Source of the DNA: Amycolatopsis albispora
Lineage (GTDB): Bacteria; Actinomycetota; Actinomycetes; Mycobacteriales; Pseudonocardiaceae
Reading direction: 5' to 3'
Length of the DNA stretch: 64,000 nucleotides
NCBI RefSeq assembly: GCF_003312875.1
Contig: NZ_CP015163.1
Location: 5,332,001 to 5,396,000, forward strand
Below the pieces are notes generated by a model. The model was not told the DNA's origin and searched no databases. It was given only the letters and a program-made list of their open reading frames with translations. Of the stretch, positions 42,004 to 51,278 are shown piece by piece (position 1 is the first letter of the stretch; each line of letters opens with the position of its first letter). A program made the position numbers and the translations under genes.

Positions 42004-42351
42004 CCCCTCTCTCCGGTCCCCACTCCCCACCCAGACCCCAGCCGCCGCCCCAGCGCCGCCGCCAGCGACGGCCATCCCGCGACCTGCTGCGCCAGCAACA
42101 GCAGTCGACCGACACCCGCGACCGCACCCCGCGGCCCTGACCCCTCTCTCCGGTCCCCACTCCCCACCCAGACCCCAGCCGCCGCCCCAGCGCCGCCGCC
42201 AGCGACGGCCATCCCGCGACCTGCTGCGCCAGCAACAGCAGTCGACCGACACCCGCGACCGCACCCCGCGGCCCTGACCCCTCTCTCCGGTCCCCACTCC
42301 CCACCCAGACCCCAGCCGCCGCCCCAGCGCCGCCGCCAGCGACGGCCATCC
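41941..42351 (+). repeat. Three tandem copies of a 137-bp unit covering the mscL 3' end
   Basis: Units begin CGCGACCTGCTGCGCC at 41941, 42078 and 42215, period exactly 137; a further start at 42352 diverges after 6 bases. Unit 1 encodes the last 21 codons of mscL plus its stop. Units 2 and 3 repeat the same codons with few changes (for example GGCCGA to GACCGA), followed by the same downstream sequence. Near-identity implies recent duplication by slippage or unequal exchange. Confidence 0.93.
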
Positions 42352-42360
42352 CGCGACCGA

Positions 42361-42510
42361 CTGCCAGTCGATGCGGAAGGTGGCGCCGGGGCACGGGTGG
42401 ATCAGCACCTGCCGCCCGGGGTTCCAGGCGGGATCGAAGTAGAACCGCCGTTCGTGTGCCCAGCCGGGCAACTCGGCGCGGACTCCCCACACACGACAGG
42501 CTCCCTGCAA
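42361..42510 (-). pseudogene. Fragment of an FAD-dependent aromatic monooxygenase
   Basis: Read leftward, about 50 residues include RRFYFDPAWNPGRQVLIHPC and FRIDWQ. This matches the FAD-binding monooxygenase segment usually seen as FDPPFHPGRSVLLH...WRIDWQ. The sequence then breaks into the 137-bp repeat block, and nothing of the N-terminal GxGxxG domain is visible. A gene fragment only. Confidence 0.5.
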
Positions 42511-42660
42511 GCAATAGCACGCACCCAGCCAACATCCAGGCAGGCGCCTTCCTCAACGACGGGTGGGGCGCCTGCGACAGTCGGCACCAACCGACAACCG
42601 CACGCCAGCCGACGAACAGGCCACCCACCAGGGCAAGCATCCGATGCCCAGCCCAGAGCC

Positions 42661-43330
42661 GACACCCGGACTGCAGCCGAGCCCTGGCCGCAGCCGCCAC
42701 CGGACCGCAACCGGGCCCTGGCCGCATCCGCCGCCCAGGCTGCCGACGACGAGTCGCGCGACAGGCGACCAACCTGCCAACCCACGACGGCAGACACCCG
42801 ATGCCCAGCCCAGAGCCGACACCCGGACTGCAGCCGTGCCTGGCCGGAGCCAACACCGGACCGCAGCCGGACCCTGGCCGCATCCGCCGTCCAGACTGCC
42901 GACGACGAGCCACGCGCCAGGCAACCAACCTGCCAACCCACGACGGCAGACATCCGACGCCCACCCGGCGTCGGACACCCGGACTGCAGCCGAGCCCTGG
43001 CCGCAGCCAACACCGGACCGCAACCGGACCCTGGCCGCATCCGACGTCCAGGCTGCCGACGACGAGTCGCGCGACAGGCGACCAACCTGCCAACCCACGA
43101 CGGCAGACACCCGACGCCCAGCCCAGAGCCGACACCCGGACTGCAGCCGAGCCCTGCCGCAGCCGCCACCGGACCGCAACCGGACCCTGGCCGCATCCGC
43201 CGCCCAGGCTGCCGACGACGAGTCGCGTGACAGGCAACCGGCCTGCCAACCACGACGGCAGACATCCGACGCCCACCCTGCGTCGGACACCTGGACTGCA
43301 GCCGGGGCCGGGGCTGCAACCGCCGTGAGG
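42661..43330. repeat. Tandem array of about five 157-bp units
   Basis: The phrase GACACCCGGACTGCAGCC (one variant has T) recurs at 42661, 42818, 42974, 43131 and 43286, spacing 155-157 bp. Each unit also carries CTGGCCGCATCC, CTGCCGACGACGAG and CCAACCTGCCAACC in the same order. Copies differ by a few percent. All six frames are open but low in information, so I doubt it codes for protein. It lies in a 2.2-kb gene-poor stretch between mscL and the moaB locus. Confidence 0.9.
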
Positions 43331-43394
43331 CTGCCGACGACGGGCCGCGACAGACGACAAGCATTCGACCAACGCGACACCAAGCGCGACCCAC

Positions 43395-43645
43395 AGCTCG
43401 GCGATGCTGTGCGGGCGGATCGGGTGCTCGGCACAGACCGGCTCGGCGGTGCCGAAGCGGATGTGCAGCTCGTCCGGGCTGAGCTCGGTCAGCAACGCCC
43501 GGCCGACGGAGATGCACGCCGAATGCCGTCCGCTGCCCGCCAGCTAGAACGGGTGCCCAGGCGACACCGAGAAACAGTTCAGCACGCCGTTTCCCGCAAC
43601 ACGCACAGGTGCGTGGCCTCCGCGACCTCGGCAGCCAGCGGTGCA
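43395..43645 (-). pseudogene. Possible IclR-family regulator fragment, frameshifted
   Basis: Leftward reading gives APLAAEVAEATHLCVLRETA, a stop and frame change, then SGRHSACISVGRALLTELSP and DELHIRFG. The order resembles the effector domain of IclR proteins (ATHLAVL..., then S/GRALLAELS...EL). Both ends are lost in low-complexity sequence. The adjoining monooxygenase fragment suggests a former regulator-catabolic gene pair. Confidence 0.35.
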
Positions 43646-44086
43646 TCACCGGTTCGGCCTGCCGCTCCAACCGAGCCTCCGCATCCGGCACCCGGCGTGC
43701 ACCCCACGCCAGGGCTGGAGGCGAGGTCCAGCTTCCAGGCACCTCGGCCCGCGACCGACGCTCTGACTGCAGCCGCGGCCCAGTCCACGGCGGCGGACGT
43801 GCCGGGGTTGCAGGGTGACGGGGGGCACGCCAGCTGGGCGGGTCGTGCACCGCGGTGTAGGGCAGGCCGTTCATCCAGACGAGCCGACAGACAAGCCACC
43901 ACGACGGCAAGCCTCCGCGTCCAACATGCATCGGGCTGCCTGGCTGCAGGCGGCGGGCATACGACGATCCGGGCGCTGACTACCCGCCGGACAAGGGGGC
44001 AGCAGGCGGCCTCACCAGACCGGCAAGTTCCGCGGGTAACCAGGGCTCGGCCAGCTAGTGGCCTCGGCAGGCCACAACGGCGGCAG

Positions 44087-44120
44087 CCAGACAACTTCGG
44101 TGGCCAGACAACTTCGGTGG
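44087..44120. repeat. 17-bp perfect tandem duplication
   Basis: CCAGACAACTTCGGTGG occurs twice head to tail (44087-44103 and 44104-44120). It is followed by CAAATAGG/CAAATAGG direct copies at about 44132 and 44151. This is part of the same degenerate gene-free stretch (42004-44275). Apart from the repeats and two gene fragments I see nothing functional in it. Confidence 0.8.
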
Positions 44121-44275
44121 CCAAATCGACGCAAATAGGACCAACCGGGCCAAATAGGGCTGGTAGGGCACCAGCCTGGTCCTGAACCTGGCAGAGCATG
44201 CCACCGCTCCGGCCCCAAAACCCTGTCCAGGCCGCCACCTACCTGCCCGACCGTCGAAGGCAACGCGGACAAAAA

Positions 44276-44310
44276 GGACGCCTGCTCCACGCACACAGGA
44301 GCAGGCGTCC
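44276..44310 (-). terminator. Intrinsic terminator downstream of the moaB operon
   Basis: A perfect 13-bp stem GGACGCCTGCTCC / GGAGCAGGCGTCC with a 9-nt loop. On the minus strand it is followed by TTTTTG. It stands 9 bases beyond the stop of the small gene at 44320. Confidence 0.9.
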
Positions 44311-44319
44311 AGAAAGCGG

Positions 44320-44472
44320 TCAGCGGTCGTGGTGGGGTGGGCGGTTTTCCTCGTACCACGCATCCTGGTCGCCGCTGGGTTCCTGGGGGCGTTCGTCCGA
44401 GGTGGTCTCCGGCAGCACGTCGCCGAAGATTTCCTCCAGGCGGCGGCGATCCGGATCAGCAGGCGAAGACAT
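44320..44472 (-). CDS. Small acidic protein cotranscribed with moaB
   Basis: Fifty residues beginning MSSPADPDRRRLEEIFGDVL and continuing with a disordered acidic segment to ENRPPHHDR. Its ATG overlaps the moaB stop (TGATG) and the strong terminator follows at once, so it is a true operon gene. The short LEEIFGDVLPE helix resembles tails of small actinobacterial proteins of unknown role. No function can be assigned. Confidence 0.65.
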   Translation of the reverse strand: MSSPADPDRRRLEEIFGDVLPETTSDERPQEPSGDQDAWYEENRPPHHDR

Positions 44473-44972
44473 CAGGACTCGTTCAGCCCGGACAGCTCGT
44501 CGATCACGTAGGGCACCAGCGCCGAAAGCGTCGCCATGCCGTCGCGGACGGCGGCCCTCGAGCCCGCCAGGTTGACCACCAGGGTGCTGCCCGAAACGCC
44601 GACCAGACCACGCGAAATCCCGGCGTCCACCGCGCCCGCGGCCAGGCCGGAGGAACGCAGGGCCTCACCGATCCCCGGGATCGGGCGGTCCAGCACACCC
44701 GCCGTCGCGTCCGGGGTGACATCGCGCGGCGACACGCCCGTCCCGCCGACGGTGACCACCAGGTCCGCCCCGCCGATCACGGCCGTGTTCAGCGCGTTCC
44801 GGATGGCCACGGTGTCGGCGTGCACCACCACGGTGCCGTCCACGATGAACCCGGCCTCTTCCAGCAACTCGGTGACCAGCGGACCAGCGGTGTCGTCGAC
44901 CTCGCCGTGGGCGGCACGGTCGTCCACGATCACCACAAGGGCACGGCCCAGCCGTTGTGCACTGCGTTCCAT
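44472..44972 (-). CDS. moaB: MoaB/MogA-type molybdopterin adenylyltransferase family protein
   Basis: 166 residues. Family core: RALVVIVDDRAAHGEVDDTA, GPLVTELLEEAGFIVDGTVV, ADLVVTVGGTGVSPRDVTPD (the GGTG-S-RD MPT-binding motif), then TAGVLDRPIPGIGEALRSSG, SRGLVGVSGSTLVVNLAGS. Fold members adenylylate molybdopterin before metal insertion. The synteny with mscL and pepD points to Rv0984 (moaB2). It could serve the molybdo-oxidoreductase encoded at 52.7 kb. Confidence 0.92.
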   Translation of the reverse strand: MERSAQRLGRALVVIVDDRAAHGEVDDTAGPLVTELLEEAGFIVDGTVVVHADTVAIRNALNTAVIGGADLVVTVGGTGVSPRDVTPDATAGVLDRPIPGIGEALRSSGLAAGAVDAGISRGLVGVSGSTLVVNLAGSRAAVRDGMATLSALVPYVIDELSGLNES

Positions 44973-45091
44973 GTGCCCACCGTAGCGCGAACCCGCCGCG
45001 GACGATCACCACGCAGCCCGGGCGGGCAATTGTGACGGAAGCCTGACGGCCACCCCGCAGCGCTGCCCCCGGCACCCCCGGCCGCCCTAGC

Positions 45092-46138
45092 GTGATCCGG
45101 GTGCGAGTACTCATCACCGGCGGAGCCGGGTTCATCGGGTCCCACATCGCCGATCAGCTGGCCGCCCGCGGCGACGAGCCCGTCCTGCTCGACAGCCTCA
45201 CCCCGACCGCGCACCAAACCACCCCCGAATACACCCGCGACCACGAGTTCATCCGGGGCGACGTCACCGATCTGCGCGCCGAACAACTCGACGGCTTCGA
45301 CGCCGTCTGCCACCAGGCGGCGATCGTCGGCCACGGGGTCGATCCGTCCGACGCGCCCGCCTACGCCTGGAACAACGACTACGGCACCGCCGTCCTGCTC
45401 GCCGCCATGCACCGCGCGGGCATCACCAAGCTGGTGCTCGCCTCCTCCATGGTCGTCTACGGCGAGGGCCGCTACGCCTGCGCCGAGCACGGCACCACTC
45501 CGCCCTCGCCCCGGCACCAGTCCGATGTGGACGAAGGCAGGTTCGAGCCGCGCTGTCCCCGCTGCGGCGAGGAACTCGAATCCCGCCTGGTGCCCGAGGA
45601 CGCGCCCCTGAACCCCCGCAGCACGTACGCCGCCACCAAGCTCGCCCAGGAGCACCTCGCCGGCGCCTGGGCCCGCCAGACCGGCGGCCAGGTCTGGGCG
45701 CTGCGCTACCACAACGTCTACGGCCCGCGGATGCCGCGGAACACCCCGTACGCCGGCGTCGCCTCCCTGTTCCGCTCGGCACTCGAACGCGGCGAGGCCC
45801 CGACCGTGCTCGAAGACGGGCGGCAACGGCGCGACTTCGTGCACGTGGACGACATCGCGCTGGCCAACGTCCGGGCCCTCGACACCGATCCGCCCGAGGA
45901 GATCACCGCGGTCAACGTCTGCTCCGGCGTGCCCCACACCGTCGGCGACCTGGCCACCGAGTTGGCCCGCGCGTGCGGCGGCCCGGAGCCGCGGATCGTC
46001 GGCGGGGCGCGACCGGCCGACGTGCGGCACGTGGTCGCCGACCCCACGCTGGCCGAGAAGGTGCTCGGCTTCACCGCCCGCGTCGGCTTCACCGAGGGCG
46101 TCGCCGACTTCGCGACCGCGCCGCTCCGAAGCGCGTAA
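45092..46138 (+). CDS. NAD-dependent sugar epimerase/dehydratase (extended SDR) with inserted zinc knuckle
   Basis: 348 residues. VLITGGAGFIGSHIADQLAA is the NAD-binding motif. AVCHQAAIVGHG, the catalytic LASSMVVYG with STYAATKLAQEHL (Ser, YxxxK) and LRYHNVYGPRMP complete the SDR core, followed by RRDFVHVDDIALANV. Between the Ser and Tyr motifs lies RFEPRCPRCGEELESRLVPE, a CPRCG half-knuckle not usual in UDP-glucose epimerases but seen in some NDP-sugar epimerases. The start is GTG 45092 or 45101. The substrate is probably an NDP-hexose. The P450 gene follows 12 bp after its stop. Confidence 0.85.
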   Translation: MIRVRVLITGGAGFIGSHIADQLAARGDEPVLLDSLTPTAHQTTPEYTRDHEFIRGDVTDLRAEQLDGFDAVCHQAAIVGHGVDPSDAPAYAWNNDYGTAVLLAAMHRAGITKLVLASSMVVYGEGRYACAEHGTTPPSPRHQSDVDEGRFEPRCPRCGEELESRLVPEDAPLNPRSTYAATKLAQEHLAGAWARQTGGQVWALRYHNVYGPRMPRNTPYAGVASLFRSALERGEAPTVLEDGRQRRDFVHVDDIALANVRALDTDPPEEITAVNVCSGVPHTVGDLATELARACGGPEPRIVGGARPADVRHVVADPTLAEKVLGFTARVGFTEGVADFATAPLRSA

Positions 46139-46149
46139 TCTCGAACGGC

Positions 46150-47427
46150 ATGACGGCGGCGACGACCACCCAGCTCCGGACCGTGCGTTACCCACCCGGC
46201 GAACTCCTGCTCAGCCTGCACGCCCGCTTCGGCCCGGCGATCCGCGTCGGCCCGAAGTTCGCCTACCTGCTCGGCCCCGAGGCCAACCAGTTCGTCTTCG
46301 CCAACTCCCACCTGTTCAGCTGGCGTGAGGCGTTCGACCTCCTCGTCCCGGTGGACGGCACAACCGCGCTGATCGTCAGCGACGGCGACGACCACCGGCG
46401 ACGGCGGCGGCTGGTGCAGCCCGCCCTGCACCTCCGCCAGATCGACCACTACCTGCGGATCATGGCGGCCACCGCCGACGCCACCATCGACGCGTGGCGC
46501 CCCGGCCAGGTGCTGGACCTCTACCAGGAGTTCCGCGCCGCGATCCGGCGCAGCACCATCCAGTCGCTGTTCGGCGCGCGGCTGGCCGGCGCGGCGGACT
46601 TCTTCGGCACCGAGCTGCAGCCGCTGCTCGACCTGATCGACCGCCTGCCGCAGGCGGTGGACCTGCACCGGCGCCTGCGCACCCCGCTGTGGCGGCGGGC
46701 GATGGCCGCCCGCGCCCGCGTCGACGAGCGGATCTACGCCGAGATCGCCAGAGCCCGCGCCGGGGAGTCCGAAGTGGACGATCATGCGCTGGCCACCCTG
46801 GTGCGCGACGGCGAACTCAGCGACCTGGAGGTCCGCGACCAGGTAGTGTCGCTGATCGCCGCCGGGTACGAGACCACCAGCGCGGCGATGGCCTGGGCGC
46901 TGTACGCGGTGCTCGGCGACCCCGCCACCCGCGAGCGCGCGGCCGCCGAAATCCGCGACGTGCTCGGCGAACGGCCGCCGGATCGCGAAAGCCTCAAGGC
47001 CATGCCGTTCCTCACCGGCATCGTGCAGGAAACGCTGCGCCTCTATCCGCCCGCGGTGGTTTCCGCGCGAAAGGTGGTCGAGGGCTTCGAGTTCCACGGC
47101 AAGCGCTTCCGGCCGGGCACCCTGCTGCTGTACAGCCCGTACGTCACACACCGGCTGCCCGGGCTGTGGGAGGACCCGCTCGCCTTCCGCCCGGACCGCT
47201 GGCGCGACGGCAAAGCGGGCCCGCACGAGTTCCTGCCGTTCGGCGGCGGCCCGCACCGGTGCATCGGCGCGACCATGGCGACCACCGAACTCGCCGTCAT
47301 GCTGGCCCGCGTGCTCGCGCGCGCCGACCTCCGCCTGCGGCCGCAGCGCATGCGGGCCACCAGCCTCGCGGCCATGCGACCCCGGGACGGGCTGGTCGCC
47401 GAAGTGGGCCCAAGCCAGGTCGGCTAA
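46150..47427 (+). CDS. Cytochrome P450
   Basis: 425 residues from ATG 46150. I-helix [18 protein letters not shown]-helix ETLR within [15 protein letters not shown], the PERF-like FRPDRW, and the heme loop [14 protein letters not shown] with the Cys ligand are all in place. The YETTS version of the oxygen-activation motif and the overall layout recall class CYP102/CYP197-like or fatty-acid-type bacterial P450s rather than the macrolide type. Electron partners are not encoded nearby. The substrate is unknown; adjacency to the epimerase gene could mean a shared small pathway. Its stop overlaps the convergent kinase gene by 4 bp. Confidence 0.93.
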   Translation: MTAATTTQLRTVRYPPGELLLSLHARFGPAIRVGPKFAYLLGPEANQFVFANSHLFSWREAFDLLVPVDGTTALIVSDGDDHRRRRRLVQPALHLRQIDHYLRIMAATADATIDAWRPGQVLDLYQEFRAAIRRSTIQSLFGARLAGAADFFGTELQPLLDLIDRLPQAVDLHRRLRTPLWRRAMAARARVDERIYAEIARARAGESEVDDHALATLVRDGELSDLEVRDQVVSLIAAGYETTSAAMAWALYAVLGDPATRERAAAEIRDVLGERPPDRESLKAMPFLTGIVQETLRLYPPAVVSARKVVEGFEFHGKRFRPGTLLLYSPYVTHRLPGLWEDPLAFRPDRWRDGKAGPHEFLPFGGGPHRCIGATMATTELAVMLARVLARADLRLRPQRMRATSLAAMRPRDGLVAEVGPSQVG

Positions 47428-48461
47428 GCCAGCGGCAGGTGCACCTCGAACCGGCAGCCCGGTCCGTGGTTGCGGACGAGGATCCGCCCCCGGTGCGCCT
47501 CCACCAGGCCCTTCGCGATCGCCAGCCCGAGCCCGCCGCCCGCACCATCACGCTCGGGCGTGCGGGCGCGGGTGCCGCGGAAGGCGACGTCGAAAACGCG
47601 TCCGATCTCGTCCTCGGGAATGCCACCGCAGCCGTCATCGACGGCGATCAGCGCCTCCGAGCCGGCCACGCCGATCTGCACCGCGACCGTGCCGTCCGGC
47701 GGGGTGTGCCGGATCGCGTTCGACACCAGGTTCCGCACGATCCGCGCCAGTTCCGGATCGCTGCCGCTGACCACCGGCGACGCCTGGGCGTGCGCCTCGA
47801 CGCGCACGCGTTTCCGGTGCGCCACCGGAGTTTGCGCGGCGATGGTGTCGCTGACGACGTCGCGCAGCTGCACCGCGGACATGGTCAGCCGCAGCGCGCC
47901 CGCGGTGATCCTGGACAGCTCGAACAGGTCGTCCACCATGCCCGACAGCCGCGTGCTCTCGCCGCCGATGCGCTGCGCGTACCCGGCAACCTCGGCGGGT
48001 TCGGAGACCACCCCGTCCGCCAGCGCCTCGGCCATCGCGCGGATGCCGGCCAGCGGGCTGCGCAGGTCGTGGCTGATCCAGGCGACGAGTTCACGGCGCG
48101 ACGCCTCCGCCGCGCGCTCGCGTTCCCGCGCCTCGCGTTCCCAAACGCTGCGCCGCGCGATGGCCCGGCCGAACACGATCGCGCAGGGCACCACCACCAC
48201 CGCGACCAGCAGGCACACCAACACCATCGTGGTCAGCGTCGAGTTGAACATGAACCCGCTGACGCCGAGCACCCCGGTCAGCGTGGCGACCAGCGGGATC
48301 AGCACCAGCACGGTCAGCGTGGCCGCCAGTGAACCGTGCCGCAGCCGGTACAGCACCAGCCCGCCGAGCACCACCGCCGGCAACGCGAACAGCAACGCGA
48401 ACGGCAGGATGTGCCACGCGTGCGTGAGCATGGCACCGAAGGATTCGTCGGGTTCGATCAT
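47424..48461 (-). CDS. Sensor histidine kinase
   Basis: 345 residues from ATG 48461 (overlapping the regulator's stop). Three to four membrane helices occupy the first 110 residues ([20 protein letters not shown] and later [20 protein letters not shown]), with almost no extracellular domain. The H-box [16 protein letters not shown] carries the phospho-His. N-box [37 protein letters not shown] and [15 protein letters not shown] complete the ATPase domain. A membrane-stress or intramembrane sensor is likely. Partner of the regulator immediately upstream. Confidence 0.92.
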   Translation of the reverse strand: MIEPDESFGAMLTHAWHILPFALLFALPAVVLGGLVLYRLRHGSLAATLTVLVLIPLVATLTGVLGVSGFMFNSTLTTMVLVCLLVAVVVVPCAIVFGRAIARRSVWEREARERERAAEASRRELVAWISHDLRSPLAGIRAMAEALADGVVSEPAEVAGYAQRIGGESTRLSGMVDDLFELSRITAGALRLTMSAVQLRDVVSDTIAAQTPVAHRKRVRVEAHAQASPVVSGSDPELARIVRNLVSNAIRHTPPDGTVAVQIGVAGSEALIAVDDGCGGIPEDEIGRVFDVAFRGTRARTPERDGAGGGLGLAIAKGLVEAHRGRILVRNHGPGCRFEVHLPLA

Positions 48462-49165
48462 CGTGACGCCACCGGGTCGTAGCGGTAGCCGACGCCCCAC
48501 ACCGTGGCCACCCGGACGGGTTTCGCTGGCTCCGGCTCGATTTTCTCGCGCAACCGTCGCACGTGGACGGTCACCGTGGACTGGTCGCCGAAGTCCCAGC
48601 CCCAGACCTTCTCCAGCAGGTCGGTGCGCGAGAACGCGGTGCCGGGATGGGTGAGGAAGAAGGCCAGCAGGTCGAACTCGCGGGCGGTCAGCGGCAGGTC
48701 GACCCCGCCGAGCGTGGCGTCGCGCGCGCTGGTCCGCAGCACCAGGTCGCCGTCACGCAGTTCCTCGGCGGGTGCCGCGGGACGGCTCGGCAGGCGCGCC
48801 CGGCGCAGCACCGAGATCACCCGCAGCGCCAGCTCGCGCGGGCTGAACGGCTTGGTCACGTAGTCGTCGGCGCCTAGTTCGAGCCCGGCGATCCGGTTCT
48901 CCTCCTCGCCGAGCGCGGTCAGCAGCACCACCGGCACCTGGCTGATCTGCCGCAGCCGGCGGCACACCTCCAGCCCGCTGATCCCCGGCATCATCACGTC
49001 GAGCACCACCAGGTCGGGCGCCCGCTCGGCGAACACCCGCAGGCCCTCCTCGCCGGTGCCCGCGACCTCGACGGCGAACCCGGCGACCTCCAGGTACCGG
49101 CGCACCACGTCGCGCACGGTCTCGTCGTCGTCGACCACGAGCACCCGCCCGCTCTCCTGCGTCAT
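48458..49165 (-). CDS. OmpR/PhoB-type response regulator
   Basis: 235 residues. The receiver domain has [14 protein letters not shown], phospho-acceptor in [18 protein letters not shown] and [11 protein letters not shown]. The C-terminal winged helix has [20 protein letters not shown] and [14 protein letters not shown] with VWGVGYRY. Forms a pair with the downstream kinase (4-bp overlap). The adjacent membrane glycosyltransferase-like gene 8 bp upstream suggests that the pair controls the neighbouring envelope/oxidoreductase cluster; this is inferred from position. Confidence 0.93.
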   Translation of the reverse strand: MTQESGRVLVVDDDETVRDVVRRYLEVAGFAVEVAGTGEEGLRVFAERAPDLVVLDVMMPGISGLEVCRRLRQISQVPVVLLTALGEEENRIAGLELGADDYVTKPFSPRELALRVISVLRRARLPSRPAAPAEELRDGDLVLRTSARDATLGGVDLPLTAREFDLLAFFLTHPGTAFSRTDLLEKVWGWDFGDQSTVTVHVRRLREKIEPEPAKPVRVATVWGVGYRYDPVASR

Positions 49166-49173
49166 GCCAGCTC

Positions 49174-50541
49174 CTACCAGTAGGTGAAGACCAGATGGTT
49201 CACCACGAGCGCGGTCACCGCCTGCGCGGCCAGCCACCAGCGCCTGCCGGGTGCGGGCAGCAGCGCCGCGGCGGGCAGCAGCCACACCGCGAACGGTAAC
49301 CAGATCCGCTCGGTTTCGGCCTTCGAAAGCCCCGAAAGGTCCGCGAACGCGACCGCCAGCAGTGCCGCGAGCCCGAGCAGCACCACCGGATCGGACCAGC
49401 GGCCGGCGATCGTCCGCCGCGCCCCGGCGACCAGCGCCGGGCCCGCCGCGATGGCCAGGCAGGCGAGGTTCGCCCACACCCAGTAGCCGTACGGCCGTTC
49501 GCTGGCGATGCCCTGGTAGTACCGCTCGACCACCAGGTGGTAGCCGTCCAGCCACCAGAACCCGGCCAGCGCGAAGATCAGCACCACGGCCAGCGCACCC
49601 GACAGCGCCAGCGCGAACGTCCGCCAGCTGCGGACCACCGCCATGGCGAGCAGCCCGAGCAGTACCAGGCCGTACGAAAGGAAGATCCCGAAGCCGAGCA
49701 CGATCCCGGCGGGCAGGGCCAGCAACGGCCGCTGCCGGGCCAGCGCCAGCAACGCGATTCCGGTGGCGGTCACCCCGGCGAACAGGCCGTCGGCCGAGAC
49801 TCCCACCCAGATCGCACCCGGGAAGAGCACGGCGAACGGCAGCATCGCGCGGGCCGCCTCGGGTCGCCCGAGCGCCGCGACGGTCACCGGCACGGCCACC
49901 ACGAACAGGCAACCGACCAGGACGCAAACGATTGCGGCCCAGGTGCCGCCACCGAGCCCGAGCCGGTCGAGCCAGACAAAAACCAGGGTCGCGCCCGGTG
50001 GATGCCCGGACACGTGCGTGGTCCACGAATCCGGCTGGAAATCGAGAATGCGGGAGGTGAATTCACGCAGCATCACCGGGATATCGGTGATGCCGGGGAC
50101 CTCACGCAGGTATTCGTGCTCGCTTTCGAGCCGACCGGAGAATCCGGTGCGGAACCCGTCGATCAACGCGAGCGCCATCGTCCAGCTGACCGCTACGCCG
50201 TAACCGAGCGCGAGCAGCGGGCGCCAGGAAAGCCGTTCGGACAGCGCCGGACCCCACATCACCACCGCCGCGGCGATCAGGACGGCAAAAAGCGAACCCG
50301 GGCCGACGCGTGGCAGCCAGTCGCCGTAGAGCGGTGGCGCGAACGCAAAAATGACCACGCCCGAACCGGGGCGGTTGAAGTAGAGGCCGAGCGCGGTGCC
50401 CAATGCGACCAGTACCGCGGCCACGCCGACGGCCAGCAGATCACCTCGGGACGCCACGGATTTGCGCGGCAGGACGTCGACCACCAGCGCACGGTAAGCC
50501 CGACGGCACCGGCGCGTCGAGCGTTCGCGGTGGTTCGTCAC
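49174..50541 (-). CDS. Polytopic membrane protein, GT-C glycosyltransferase-like
   Basis: 455 residues with about 11-12 membrane helices. The extracytoplasmic loop after TM1 contains GSGVVIFAFAPPLYGDWL, and the segment SWTTHVSGHPPGATLVFVWL lies in a later loop, as in GT-C/ArnT-type enzymes of actinobacteria. A clear family DxD motif is not obvious; LIDGFRTGFSG and ESEHEYLREVP are candidates for the acidic site. It is transcribed divergently from the GT2 gene, 77 bp away. Together they suggest transfer of a polyprenyl-linked sugar, which is inference. Confidence 0.6.
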   Translation of the reverse strand: MTNHRERSTRRCRRAYRALVVDVLPRKSVASRGDLLAVGVAAVLVALGTALGLYFNRPGSGVVIFAFAPPLYGDWLPRVGPGSLFAVLIAAAVVMWGPALSERLSWRPLLALGYGVAVSWTMALALIDGFRTGFSGRLESEHEYLREVPGITDIPVMLREFTSRILDFQPDSWTTHVSGHPPGATLVFVWLDRLGLGGGTWAAIVCVLVGCLFVVAVPVTVAALGRPEAARAMLPFAVLFPGAIWVGVSADGLFAGVTATGIALLALARQRPLLALPAGIVLGFGIFLSYGLVLLGLLAMAVVRSWRTFALALSGALAVVLIFALAGFWWLDGYHLVVERYYQGIASERPYGYWVWANLACLAIAAGPALVAGARRTIAGRWSDPVVLLGLAALLAVAFADLSGLSKAETERIWLPFAVWLLPAAALLPAPGRRWWLAAQAVTALVVNHLVFTYW

Positions 50542-50618
50542 CAGCCGGTAAGAACCTCGCCGCTGTCACAGTTTGGTAAGCACAGCAAGGGTTTTGCGGT
50601 GTCCACGGCGGACCTAGC

Positions 50619-51278
50619 GTGCCCACCGTGATGGTCGACGTGATACTCCCCTGCCTCGACGAAGCGGCCGCGCTGCCCGGGGTGCTCGGCGCACTGCCCG
50701 GCGGTTACCGCCCGATCGTGGTCGACAACGGCTCCCGTGACGGCTCGCCGGAGATCGCCGCTGATCTCGGCGCGAAGGTGGTCCACGAACCGCGGCGCGG
50801 TTATGGTGCTGCTGTCCACAGAGGACTGAAGGCGGCGAACGCGGAGCTGGTCGCCTTCCTGGATGCCGACGGTTCGCTGGATCCCGGCGAGCTGCCTGTG
50901 CTGGTGGCCGCCGTCCAGGGCGGCGCCGACCTGGCCGTCGGACGCCGAATGCCGACGAGCGGCAACGCGTGGCCCTGGCACGCGAGGGCGGGCAACGCGC
51001 TGCTTGCGGCCTTGCTGCGCCGTCGCGGGCTCGCGGTCAGCGACATCGCGCCGATGCGCGTGGCTCGGCGAGAGCACCTGCTCTCTTTGGAGATCACTGA
51101 TCGCGCTTTTGGTTATCCGCTGGAACTGCTGGTGAAGGCCGGGCGCGCGGGCTGGCGGATTGACGAGTTCGAAGTCAGTTATCGCGAACGCACCAAGGGC
51201 ACGAAGTCGAAGGTCTCCGGCTCGGTGCGCGGCACGCTGCGCGCGGTCCGCGACATGGGGCGGGTGCTCGCCCGATGA
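50619..51278 (+). CDS. Family 2 glycosyltransferase (polyprenyl-phosphate sugar synthase-like)
   Basis: 219 residues (GTG 50619; ATG 50631 is an alternative). The GT-A nucleotide fold is plain: VDVILPCLDEAAALPGVLGA, PIVVDNGSRDGSPEIAADLG, and AFLDADGSLDPGELPVLVAA with the DAD metal motif. GYPLELLVKAGRAGWRIDEF ends with SYRERTKGTKSKVSGSVRG as in DPM-type enzymes. No C-terminal membrane helices are present. First gene of a five-gene plus-strand run with overlapping ends. Confidence 0.9.
   Translation: MPTVMVDVILPCLDEAAALPGVLGALPGGYRPIVVDNGSRDGSPEIAADLGAKVVHEPRRGYGAAVHRGLKAANAELVAFLDADGSLDPGELPVLVAAVQGGADLAVGRRMPTSGNAWPWHARAGNALLAALLRRRGLAVSDIAPMRVARREHLLSLEITDRAFGYPLELLVKAGRAGWRIDEFEVSYRERTKGTKSKVSGSVRGTLRAVRDMGRVLAR

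Noticed and set aside
42661..43330. CRISPR array
   Set aside because: Repeat period is 155-157 bp, units vary along their whole length, there is no short constant repeat with unique spacers, and no cas genes are present.
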